From positions 248,001 to 312,000 of the forward strand of contig CAVWBK010000005.1 of assembly GCA_963753245.1 (NCBI GenBank): a stretch of DNA of 64,000 nt. Reading direction: 5' to 3'. Source of the stretch: VRUE01 sp963753245 (GTDB lineage Bacteria > Actinomycetota > Thermoleophilia > Solirubrobacterales > 70-9). The notes under the pieces were generated by a model. The model saw only the letters and a program-made list of their open reading frames with translations. It was not told where the DNA came from and did not search any database. Below, piece by piece: positions 24,948 to 33,703 of this stretch. The first letter of the stretch is position 1; the number at the start of each line of letters is the position of its first letter. A program made the translations under genes and the position numbers.

Positions 24948-25358
24948 TGCACGAGGTGGAAGGCACGGGCGAGCCGATCTACCTGGAGCTCGTCGACGCG
25001 CTCGAGCTGTACGCGGCGATCATCGGCGGCACACCCGGGCAGGCCGCCGATCAGCTTCGCGACCAAAGGGGACTCTCGAAGGCGCTCTCGCCCGCCGCGC
25101 AGCTACGCCGACTACGAAGACGCCGATATCGCGTTGCAGGCCGCCGTCCTGGCGCACGGCATCGCCGAGAGCCAGGCGTTCATCGACGCCAACAAGCGCC
25201 TGGCGCTCGTCGCGATGCTGACGTTCCTCGAGCTGAACGGCTACCGGGTCGAAATGCCCGATCCCGATCTCGCCGAGTGGATCCTCAGCTTTAGCTCCGG
25301 GACTACGCCTCAGCAGCTCGCGCCGTCAGTGCACGACGCGATGCGGCCTATCGCGTAG
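24948..25358 (+). pseudogene. Doc/Fic-family toxin, frameshifted
   Basis: Two overlapping frames make one Doc protein. The first (from GTG 24948) gives EPIYLELVDALELYAAIIGG and RDQRGLSKALS. The second gives SYADYEDADIALQAAVLAHG, then the Fic motif AFIDANKRLALVAM and LELNGYRVEMPDPDLAEW to stop 25356-25358. A single extra base in the run near 25091 (tcgcccgcc) separates them. The catalytic His of the Fic loop appears replaced (ESQAFIDANKR). Doc normally phosphorylates EF-Tu; this copy should be inactive unless the frameshift is a sequencing error. Confidence 0.8.
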
Positions 25359-25434
25359 CTGGGCTCGCCCACCTAGTTGCTGGTCCGTCCTGGTAGCGCA
25401 GTGGGGTCCGCTGTCTTCTTGGGAGGAGGATCCC

Positions 25435-26136
25435 ATGACCGAATCCACTGTTCTCGACTCCGCCGGGAGGCGTCGCTCGCCGGCGACGATGCCCGGCTAC
25501 CACGCCGGGCGATCGCCACGCAACAAGGGGAGGCGCTATCCGGCCGACCCGCCGAGCGTCGAGGAGATCGTCGCCGTGATGCGCCAGGTCGGAGATGCTC
25601 GCCACGGCGCTCGCCTGCGCGCCGTGATCGTCGTCCTCTGGCGTGGCGGGCTTCCCATCCAGGAGGCGCTCGCGCTAAGCGAGCGCGATCTCGACCCGCA
25701 CCGTGGCTCGATCCTCGTCCGCCGCGGCAAGGGCGGGCGCCGGCGGGAGGTCGGCATGGACGAGTGGGGCTTTGAGCAGCTCCGTCCCTGGATGACCGAG
25801 CGCGAGCGGCTGCCGGTCGGCCCGCTGCTCTGCGTGATCGACGGGCCGACTCGCGGTCGGCCCTGGTCTGCCGCCGGGGTCCGGGTCGAGTTCCGCAGCC
25901 TCGCCGCCCAAGCGGGGGTGAGGCGCCGGTTCGCGCCCCACCAGCTCCGCCACGCGCATGCGCTTGAGCTCGCCCGCGAGGGCGTGCCGCTCAACATCAT
26001 CCAGCGGCAGCTGGGACATGCCAACCTCGGCACGACCAGCATCTACCTACAGGGCATCGACACCGAGGAGATCATCGCGGCCGTCCACACGAGGCGAGCG
26101 CCGATGATGCCGGCCAGCGCGGGCCTGCGGCTCTAA
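25435..26136 (+). CDS. Tyrosine recombinase/integrase (one catalytic Arg replaced)
   Basis: A 233-residue XerC/D-type recombinase with a GGAGGA Shine-Dalgarno at 25421-25432. Visible catalytic residues are Lys in RRGKGGRRREV, the box II HQLRHAHALELAREG (His and Arg), LGHANLGTTSIYLQ with the last His and Tyr. The first Arg, normally in GLRisEaL, is Pro here (GLPIQEALAL). The N-terminal SAM-like arm domain is short. It is the only integrase found in the island, and the missing Arg makes its activity doubtful. Confidence 0.87.
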   Translation: MTESTVLDSAGRRRSPATMPGYHAGRSPRNKGRRYPADPPSVEEIVAVMRQVGDARHGARLRAVIVVLWRGGLPIQEALALSERDLDPHRGSILVRRGKGGRRREVGMDEWGFEQLRPWMTERERLPVGPLLCVIDGPTRGRPWSAAGVRVEFRSLAAQAGVRRRFAPHQLRHAHALELAREGVPLNIIQRQLGHANLGTTSIYLQGIDTEEIIAAVHTRRAPMMPASAGLRL

Positions 26137-26470
26137 CCATTGACGTGACGGCGGCGGGAGCGCCTGGGCGGCGCTCTCGCTCCGTCGTGGCAAGAGCAGA
26201 AGCTCGGCGAGCGTTGTGAAGACCGCTGCGGCTCGTCCAATTCGACAGTCTCGATCGCCGGGCTGGCCGCGTCTGCTTGCCAGTCGAAAGGAGGGACCGC
26301 GGGTGGCGAGGATGTCCGGATCGTCGTTGCCCCATCATTCGTTGGCCCTCCATATCAACCGAGCAGCCCAGCAGATCCTTGCGGTCAGGGCCTGGAATCT
26401 GCAGGCGCTCGTGCTGCGCCCGCCACCTCGAGGACCGCTCGGGCACCCCGTCCTGCGGCGAAGGTCTCGC
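26137..26470. other. Gap after the integrase
   Basis: No gene or RNA recognised. Partial dyads follow the integrase stop (gcgggagcg..cgctctcgc near 26154-26180) and may serve as a weak terminator. Confidence 0.25.
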
Positions 26471-27779
26471 TCAACGGGCGTCAGGCACGGAGCGGGACTC
26501 CAGGAAGGCCCTGAAGAGATCGAGATCGTACAGCATCGCCGTGAGCAGCGTTTCTCGCAGAACCTGCGAGGCGGTCGCTGGGCGGAGGTGGCTCGAGCCC
26601 TTCGCGCAGCGCCTCAATCTCGCTGCAGACGGTCTCCGATCCTCGTCGATCGTCTCCCGATACCAGGGAGCCAGTCGCGCCTCGGTGGCCTCATCCCACG
26701 CCTGCGGCGAACTCCAGCGGATCCTCCAAGTGCGAGCTGACCACCTCGCGCAGGGCACTGCGCGTGCATCAGTCCGAGCGATATCCCGCGACCGAGCGAG
26801 GGGTTCGTGCACGCCCAGGCGTCGCCAAGCAGCGCGATGCCGGTCAGCAGGGGGCGCCCGTCGCGAGCGGGCGGCGGTAGCGGTCGATCACGCCGCCCAT
26901 CGCCATCGAGGTCGCTGATCGGCTCGCCCTCCAGCCAGTGCGCATGAGCGGGCACGCCTCGACTACGGCACGTCCACAGCGTCGGGGTCGCGCATCCGCT
27001 TCAGCGCGCTGGTCTCCGCTCGAGATAACGAGTGGTTACCGCCCAGGTGCCGTTGTCCGACGGGAGAGTCAGGATCGAGAAGGTCCCGATCGGCGCCAGC
27101 AGAGGACCGTAGGGCTGCGGCGTCGTACCGTCCGCCGAGCGGAAGAACCGGCCGTAGTAGATGAACCCGGAATCCTCGGACTCCTCGTGCAGGGGCCCGA
27201 TGTTCGCATCGCTGCACCAGCGTGGCAGAGGCGAGCCCCGGCCCATCGCGTCAACCACGAGATCGCCGTGCAGCGTCTCGCCCGAGTCAAGGCGGACGCC
27301 GGTCACGTGCGGCGTCCCGTTGACGGCATGCATCGATCAGCTCCTTCACGGCCGTCGCCCCGCCGCACCTCCATGCCGGGCTCGTCCTCTGCCGCCGCTT
27401 GCTAGGACCTGCTCGAAGACCGGGCGGCGAGCGGTGTAGGTCACGAACCGCTCATCGCCTCGCCCGCGGGCCGCCATCGGCCAGGTTGGGGGGCATCAAC
27501 GCGAGCAGATCCAGACGCATAGCGCCCGCCGCGAGGAGCCGATGGAAGACGTCGGGGAGCTCCTGCTGGAGCACCGCGCGACCCGCGGGCTGCAGGAAAT
27601 GAGCCATACGGAACTGGGCAACGCCATCGCGCGCCCACTTCTCCCAGGCCTCATCGACGGACTCCGGCACGGGCTCCGCATTGCGCTCGAGCACCGTGAC
27701 CTCGTGCCCGTCGCGCGCCAGCATCAGCCCTGCACGCCAGCCCGCACACCCCACCGCCCAACACCACGATCCTGGTCAT
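26471..27779 (-). pseudogene. FAD-dependent oxidoreductase/monooxygenase, decayed
   Basis: Pieces of one flavoprotein lie in order in different frames. ATG 27779 gives MTRIVVLGGGVCGLA. After a shift comes AGLMLARDGHEVTVLERN (the FAD Rossmann motif), then GDLVVDAMGRGSPLPRW and GFIYYGRFFRS around 27100-27270. Next are LTGIALLGDAWACTNPSLG around 26830 and an Arg-rich end at 26471. At least four frameshifts are needed. The layout matches group A-like flavin monooxygenases. Not functional as it stands. Confidence 0.78.
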
Positions 27780-27851
27780 TCTTCGCTGAGCCCCCAACCG
27801 CGCCGCCGCCGCGCTCACGGGCACCGCAGCACAACTCGAGACGACAGCAAC

Positions 27852-27992
27852 TCATGCGGGCAGGAAATCTACCAGCAGCCGGTTCACCGCATCCGGCGCC
27901 TGCAGCCGCGTCCAGTGTCCCGGGCCGTCGAGGCGCTCGTAGCGCCACGGGCCAGCCACCGCCGCGGCCGACCTGGTCATCTGGCCCTCGGT
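27852..27992 (-). pseudogene. C-terminal fragment of an alpha/beta hydrolase
   Basis: The translation GPWRYERLDGPGHWTRLQAP then NRLLVDFLP is the characteristic last segment of epoxide-hydrolase-like alpha/beta hydrolases, with the catalytic His in GPGHW. Everything upstream is missing, so this is a remnant. It lies directly ahead of the flavoprotein remnant, so the two may once have been co-transcribed. Confidence 0.6.
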
Positions 27993-28173
27993 GAGCGCGA
28001 ATGGGCGACTATCCCTTCTCGGGGGCAGAATTGGCCCTATGCGCACCCGTTCGCGAACTTTGGATGACCAGCGGGCGGTTGCGCTCGCCGCGGAGGGCGT
28101 CCTCATGGCCGGCGGCATAACGTGGATTACGACCATCAGCGTCGACGCGGGCTATGCGGGTCTTCTGCGGTTC

Positions 28174-28558
28174 ACACCCCGACGATCTCGACCGTTGCCC
28201 ACCGGAGTCGGTGCTGGAGGTTTTCGAGGCAATCAAGTTGTTCCTCGACGCCCGGGGTGCGGCTTCGTCGTCGCGATCGACCGCGAAGTGATCCGCAGTG
28301 GCCTCGCGGTCCGCTATGCGCCGCTGCAAGAAAGCTGCCTCGCAGGCACCCGTCGCAGACGTCGATGAGTACATCGAGAAGACGATTGGGATTTCCTACG
28401 ACGTGCCGCGGCTCTCGCCAGCGGATGTCGCGACGCTGATCGAGGACGCCCTGCCGCCCTTGGTCTTGACGACGACCATGATTGGAGTTAGGCGGATCGA
28501 GCTGGCGACCCCTCCAACAGACGGCCAGATGGAGCGCTCGGTGTGGTGCCCAAAGTAG
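28174..28558 (+). pseudogene. KAP-family P-loop NTPase fragment, frameshifted
   Basis: Three frames in order give DDLDRCPPESVLEVFEAIKL, then GFVVAIDREVIRSGLAVRY, then DEYIEKTIGISYDVPRLSPA. These are the Walker B-like and downstream conserved blocks of KAP NTPases, membrane-linked P-loop ATPases often found on mobile elements and near defence genes. The Walker A half is absent. A remnant only. Confidence 0.7.
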
Positions 28559-28567
28559 GATGCGCCG

Positions 28568-30320
28568 GTGAGATCGCTTGCCGGACACTGGCGACTGGCG
28601 CTCCTTCTGGGTTTGGCGGGCCTGGCCGTCCCGGCCACTGCCGGCGCTGCGACCTACTGCGTTCACCAGGGTGGCAGTTGCTCGGCGGGACGGACGGACG
28701 AGAGCGTGAACCTTCAGAAAGCGCTCGACGAAGCGGGCGGCAGCTCGGGCAACACCGTCCTGATCGGCCCCGGTACCTACACCCACGAACACGGGTTCAC
28801 CTTCAATCACGGCACGCCGGGTCCGGACGTGACGATCAGCGGCGCCGGCGCCGGGCAGACGATCCTCGAATCGAGCAACGGCAAACCCGCTGGGATACGT
28901 CCTCTCCTCTCCGCCAGCGCCGCCTCGACGCTCGCGGGTCTGACCATCCACGTTCAAAACGGCGACGGCGGCGGCCTTGCCCTCGCTACCGCGACGGCCA
29001 ACGGCATCGCGGTGGCGACCGACGCCGGAGGCGCCGGAGGCCAGACCGCCCTCTCCCCCTCCAGCGGAGCGACCGTCGAGCACAGCCGATCTCTGGGTCG
29101 AGACCGACATCAGCTGCTGCCCGGGCGCGGTCTTCGACAACAGTAAAGGTGAAGTCACCCTCCTCGACGACACCCTGATCGGCTTCTACGGGCTCGAGAT
29201 AGCAAGTCCCAGCGCCGAAGTGACGGCGCGCGACCTCCGCGTCCAGGCCCGCGTCGCCGCCCTGGTCACCGGCGGCTCCGCGACCGTCGACGATATGCTT
29301 GCCGTGCTCGAATCCAGCAGCACTGTTTGCGAGGCCTCGAGGCCTATAAGGCGGTGTTCTCACGGTCCACTCCGCCACCGTGATCGGCTCTGGCGCGGCA
29401 CCGGAATCCAAGGGCCTGATGGTCTACGCCGCCGGCGGCGCCTCGAAACTGACTGTCGAGGACTCGATCGTGCGCGGCTTCCCGCTCGCCTGGGAACGGC
29501 TGATCAACGGCTCGGGAGGGACGGCGAGCCTGACGCTGGAAAACGACGACATCGCGGCCGAAGGTGCGAACAACGCCACCGGCAGCCCCAGCCGGGCCGC
29601 CAACATCGACCTCGATCCGCTCTTCGTCGACCCGGCCGCCGGCGACTACCACCTCCGCTTCGGATCGCCGGCAATCGACAGCGGGGGCATTTGCTCGAGC
29701 GTCTGCAAAGCGGTCCCCGACCTGGACGGCCTGATCGCCGATCGACGGCAATGGCGACGGCATTGCGGTGCGGGACATTGGTGCCTACGAGTACGGCCAC
29801 CGCGCTCCCTCCGTGAGCGCTGCGGCTAGCAATCCAAAGCCGGTCGCGAAGGCGGCAGACACCTTCGTCGCCACCGCCAGCGATCCCGATCCGGGCGATG
29901 CGGTGAGCCTAAGCTGGGCCTTCGACGACGGCGCCCACGCGCGGCGCCAACGCAGTCCACGCCTTTGCTAAGCCCGGAGCCCACACCGCGACGGTGACGG
30001 CCACCGACCTCAGCGGCCTTTCGGCGACCGCCACGGTCACCGTGAACGTAATGGGCGAGCCGAACACCAAGATGAGGAAGGCGAAGATCGTCGCCGGCAA
30101 GGGTGAGGCGATCTTCAGCTTCAACGCCGTAGGGATCGCGAGCGCCTTCCAGTGCGAGCTTCGCCGCCGTCACTCCGACGCAAAGCCGAAGTTAAAGGGC
30201 TGCAGGTCACCGAAGACCTACAGGCACCTAAAGCCCGGTCGCTACACCTTCGAGGTGAGGGCCATCAACCGGGCGGGCCCCGACTCGACGCCGGTCAAGC
30301 GGGAGTTCAGGCTGAGTTAG
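28568..30320 (+). pseudogene. Secreted beta-helix/PKD protein, multiply frameshifted
   Basis: From GTG 28568 a signal peptide (LALLLGLAGLAVPATAGA) leads into a parallel beta-helix start (GNTVLIGPGTYTHEHGFTF). The protein then continues in four other frames: DDTLIGFYGLEIASPSAEVT around 29168; SKLTVEDSIVRGFPLAWERL around 29445, through LDPLFVDPAAGDYHLRFGSP; RDIGAYEYGHRAPSVSAA around 29771; and a PKD-like tail ending KPGRYTFEVRAINRAGPDS. At least four frameshifts. The ancestor was probably a surface polysaccharide-active or adhesive protein. Confidence 0.78.
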
Positions 30321-30362
30321 CCCAGCCAGAATCCGGTGGATCCTCGCCGATCCCGAAACGCA

Positions 30363-30388
30363 AGAAGGCCTCGCGGTGGGGGCCTTCT
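30363..30388 (+). terminator. Hairpin terminator after the beta-helix pseudogene
   Basis: Perfect 8-bp arms agaaggcc (30363-30370) and ggccttct (30381-30388), 43 bases after the stop. Only a short T-rich end follows. Confidence 0.55.
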
Positions 30389-30604
30389 ATCAGCGGAGCC
30401 AACCGGAACCTTTGCGAACCCCCTCTACGAGAAAAGTTGAGCTCAGGGACGAGGTTGGGGTCGTATGACCGCTGGTTGGTCGCCGAGAGTCCTTGGGTGG
30501 GCGCAAGGCCATTGCCGGGTGAGGGATCGGGGGTTGGTTTCGCCTCTGAATCGGAGCCTAGGATTGATGCGCTTGGACCCTAACCCCGCGGGAAGGATGA
30601 AGAG

Positions 30605-31083
30605 ATGCGATTTCCTCGCGCGACCTACGCAAATGTGATGGCGACGCTCGCTGCCCTGGTTGCTGCCGGGAGCCTGACGGGCATCGCCCGTTCGGAAGCC
30701 CCGTCGAACGAAATCAACGCTTGCGTGGACACCCAATCTGGTGCGCTGCGCATCGTCGGGAGCCTGGCCAACTGCGACCGAGCGACCGAGAGCGCCTTGA
30801 GCTGGAACCAGCAGGGCGTGGCGGGCGCGCAAGGACCCCCGGTCCGTGGGCGCGTCGGTCAGCGGGTCAGCCGCACTGTCAAGCAACGTGGCCGCGCGCT
30901 TAAAGAGAACACTGGCCGCGATCCACACAAAGCTCGCGGGCGATGAACTCGGCGAGCTGGGCACCGAGAACCAACTTAGGCTGCAGATGTCGATGGATCG
31001 CGTGAGCAAGTTTATGGGACGCTCAGCAACCTCCTCAAGAGGCTCGATCAGACCCAGCAGGAACTGGTGGAAAATCTGAAGTG
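30605..31083 (+). pseudogene. Secreted collagen-like/coiled-coil protein, frameshifted
   Basis: ATG 30605 with an upstream purine-rich site gives a signal peptide (YANVMATLAALVAAGSLTG) and INACVDTQSGALRIVGSLAN, a start I associate with collagen-like proteins of Solirubrobacterales. After a shift near 30840 it continues as a helical part (LAGDELGELGTENQLRLQMS). After another shift near 31017 it gives TLSNLLKRLDQTQQELVENL and stop 31081-31083. The Gly-Pro repeat region seems deleted to one AQGPP. Probably dead. Confidence 0.6.
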
Positions 31084-31108
31084 ACCCTGGCCTGCACCTG
31101 GCGGGGTG

Positions 31109-31905
31109 CTATCCGCTCAACTTGACGTTCACCTTGGTGCCGAGGGGCAGCAGACTGCCCGGCTTGGGGCTCTGCTTGGTCACCTTGGCGGACGCGCTCT
31201 TTCGGCCCATGACCTTGCCGAGCCTGCAGCCGACCGTCACCAACCTCTTGCGGTCGGCTTTCAGGCTCCTGCCCTTGAGCTTGGACAACGCATTTCGCGA
31301 CGGGGGGCGGTGAACCGCTCGGGGAAGCGGGCGCAACCGGCGGGGAATATTCGACATCGGCGTTGAAGGACAGCTCGTTACTGGAGCCGCCTGTGCCGGC
31401 TCGGGTTTCACCGAGCGCCAGCGAAGGAGCTCGCTTTGATTGGCTCCGCCTGTGAATTCGGAATCTCCGATTCCATCGCTGGGATTGGTGTTGTCCAAGC
31501 CGATCGTCTGCCCGGCCTGGATCGGCAAGTTGGTGATGAAAGTTTCGACGCCAGTGCCGGCAGGGGTCTCGGGGTCGCTCGCCGCTCCGCCCGTGTAGGC
31601 GGTGGCGCTGCCCGGCGTCAAGACCCGGAGTCTGTAGGGGCCGCCCGATCCGTCCATGATGCGCCAGCGCACGATCGTGCCCGTGATGGGCGAGGTGAGG
31701 TTCGCACCGGGGTCCGGGAGGGTCGAGTTCACGACGGTCCCGGTGAGGCTGACGGTCGAAGGGAAAAAGCTTCCGTCAACGGGCTTCCGATCGTCACGGT
31801 CGCAGCCCCTGCGCCTGTCGCCGCAAGGAGAGCGCAGGCGCTCACTGCAATCAGCGTGATGCAAGCGAGGCGGGCGCCGGCGCGCCTCCTGGGCGAGACT
31901 GCCAT
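31109..31905 (-). pseudogene. Secreted PASTA protein related to 23310-24362, frameshifted
   Basis: ATG 31905 gives a signal peptide (CALLAATGAGAATVTIGSPL) matching the TVTVGSPLT start of the protein at 23310. After a shift the body reads ITGTIVRWRIMDGSGGPYRL and FITNLPIQAGQTIGLDNTN, parallel to the same relative. FNADVEY lies in another frame, and the PASTA end KQSPKPGSLLPLGTKVNV returns in the main frame. The IPT domain is missing. At least two frameshifts. Confidence 0.78.
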
Positions 31906-31915
31906 TGCAGGAAGG

Positions 31916-33226
31916 CTAACTGGGGAGCGCGAGTGAATCAACCGAGATGCCGACCCGTCCATAAAGACTCGTGGGCCGACCCGGAGGGCCGGCCCACGAG
32001 CGCGACTTGCATTTGGGGTGCTTAGTAGTCCTGGGCCAGGACCGGTTTTCTTCCCCGTTGGGTCCGGCGGTGGTCGCCGCGAACGAGAGGCTCTCGGTCG
32101 CGACTCTCGGGCAGGCTGGGCTGCTCACGCCGCGCACGAGCCGGTAGCCGATCAGCGGGTCCCCGGGTTCAAGCGGGATCGGCCTGATCGGGCCGACGAC
32201 GAACCTCAGCAGGATCCTAGGCGGATCGAACGAGCAGGTCGCGCCGTCGGGGAACTGGGCGGTGAAGCCGATCCCCTCTCCGATGCCCTTGACGAGCGCG
32301 CTCCCGTTGCGGGTCAGCTTGACCGACCAGGGGTGAGGGTCGGGCTCGATCGAGACCACCGCTCCTGACGGCAGGGCGCAATCGACCTGGTTGGCGTTCT
32401 CGACCTGGCCCAAGTACTGGGAGCCCTCTTGCTGGACTTTGAGCTTCCAGATGACGGGGCCGGTACTCCCGCACATTTCTTCGCCTTCGTCGCCCGCGAA
32501 GGTGAAGCCGGCGTTGGTGCTCGTCCAGGTGAGGTTCCCTCCGTTGAAGACACCCTGATTGGGAGTCGTGAGTAGCAGTCCCTTGGCTGAAGCCGCAAAG
32601 ACCGGTTCTTCTTCCCCGTTGGGTCCGGCGGTGGTCGCCGCGAAGGAGAGGCTCTCGGTCGCGACTCTCGGGCAGGCTGGGCTGCTCACGCCGCGCACGA
32701 GCCGGTAGCCGATCAGCGGGTCCCCGGGTTCAAGCGGGATCGGCCTGATCGGGCCGACGACGAACCTCAGCAGGATCCTAGGCGGATCGAACGAGCAGGT
32801 CGCGCCGTCGGGGAACTGGGCGGTGAAGCCGATCGGTTGAGTGATGCCTTGGACTGGCGCCTTCCCGTCCGCGGTCAGCTTGACCGACCACGGCACAGGG
32901 GTGGGCTCAATTGAGACCGCTCCCCCCGATGGTAGAGCGCACTGGAATTGATTTGCGTTCTCGACCTGGCCCAAGTACTGGGAGCCCTCTTGCTGGACTT
33001 TGAGCTTCCAGATGACGGGGCCGGTACTCCCGCACATTTCTTCGCCTTCGTCGCCCGCGAAGGTGAAGCCGGCGTTGGTGCTCGTCCAGGTGAGGTTCCC
33101 TCCGTTGAAGACACCCTGATTGGGAGTCGTGAGTAGCAGTCCCTTGGCTGAAGCCGAGCTCGCCCCTAGTACGCTCACCACAAGAGCGGCAAGGAGACAT
33201 ACGCCGGCGACTTTCAGACGCTGCAT
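31916..33226 (-). CDS. Secreted protein of two 187-residue tandem repeats
   Basis: ATG 33226 has an AGGAGG site and encodes a signal peptide (VCLLAALVVSVLGASSASA). Two near-identical repeats follow, each beginning AKGLLLTTPNQGVFNGGNLT and ending in SLSFAATTAGPNGEE. The DNA period is 561 bases. The repeats differ mainly in a central window of about 45 residues (see findings). Copy 2 lacks one base near 32047, so the natural end PVLAQDY-stop (about 32022) is lost. The frame instead runs through a hairpin to 31916, adding about 35 odd residues. Family and function unknown. Confidence 0.8.
   Translation of the reverse strand: MQRLKVAGVCLLAALVVSVLGASSASAKGLLLTTPNQGVFNGGNLTWTSTNAGFTFAGDEGEEMCGSTGPVIWKLKVQQEGSQYLGQVENANQFQCALPSGGAVSIEPTPVPWSVKLTADGKAPVQGITQPIGFTAQFPDGATCSFDPPRILLRFVVGPIRPIPLEPGDPLIGYRLVRGVSSPACPRVATESLSFAATTAGPNGEEEPVFAASAKGLLLTTPNQGVFNGGNLTWTSTNAGFTFAGDEGEEMCGSTGPVIWKLKVQQEGSQYLGQVENANQVDCALPSGAVVSIEPDPHPWSVKLTRNGSALVKGIGEGIGFTAQFPDGATCSFDPPRILLRFVVGPIRPIPLEPGDPLIGYRLVRGVSSPACPRVATESLSFAATTAGPNGEENRSWPRTTKHPKCKSRSWAGPPGRPTSLYGRVGISVDSLALPS
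31968..32000 (-). terminator. Terminator hairpin of the tandem-repeat gene
   Basis: Perfect 11-bp arms (31968-31978 and 31990-32000, ctcgtgggccg/cggcccacgag). On the minus strand it is followed by tctttat. It lies just after the ancestral stop at about 32022 and is now inside the extended reading frame. Confidence 0.7.
32051..32598 (-). repeat. 561-bp tandem repeat, unit 2
   Basis: Second coding unit, matching 32612-33159 with offset 561. It is nearly identical except for a block around 32270-32395. It carries the one-base deletion near 32047 at its 3' end. Confidence 0.85.
32612..33159 (-). repeat. 561-bp tandem repeat, unit 1
   Basis: First coding unit, directly after the signal peptide. 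Long stretches are base-identical to unit 2. The differing block is about 32831-32956. Confidence 0.85.
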
Positions 33227-33703
33227 TGCTTCCTCCTAGATTGCTGGGTATTGCCACGCCAAGGCATGGCTTTCGCGCTTGCATTGAGCCCAGGGCGGGC
33301 TCCGCGTCAGCATGCCCGTAGTCGCGACCCTAGGAAGCTCCAGCACAACCGCGGTTAGGATGCTGTGGACTGGACCCATAGCCGACGAGCTGGGTCATAC
33401 GTTGGTCCAGATATCGGGGCTATTGGGCGATGGCTCTCTCGCATGCCCCAGGGGCAGTGACCTTTGCGCGCGCCGTGGGTGTGAGGATTTGGCGGGCGGC
33501 GCCGTGGTCGTCGGAGCGATCCTGGTCAGAAGGCTGACCGGATCGAGAGGCTTCGTCGTCGCCGCCCCGCGCCTTACCCGACTAGGGCTGTGCGCATGAT
33601 GGCTCCTGGTATGCGGCTGAAGGTACGGCTACCAGGCAGCCGTCCGGTGAAGATCTTGAGACTGGAGGAGTTACATCGACAGGAAGGCAGTCCCTTGGCC
33701 AGC
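33227..33703. other. Gap between the tandem-repeat gene and the phosphodiesterase gene
   Basis: No gene recognised in any frame. It must hold the promoter of the minus-strand tandem-repeat gene near 33240-33290, but no clear -10/-35 pair stands out. Confidence 0.3.

Noticed and set aside
33312..33599. 95-codon plus-strand frame in the gap
   Set aside because: No Shine-Dalgarno, no family resemblance and no neighbour link.
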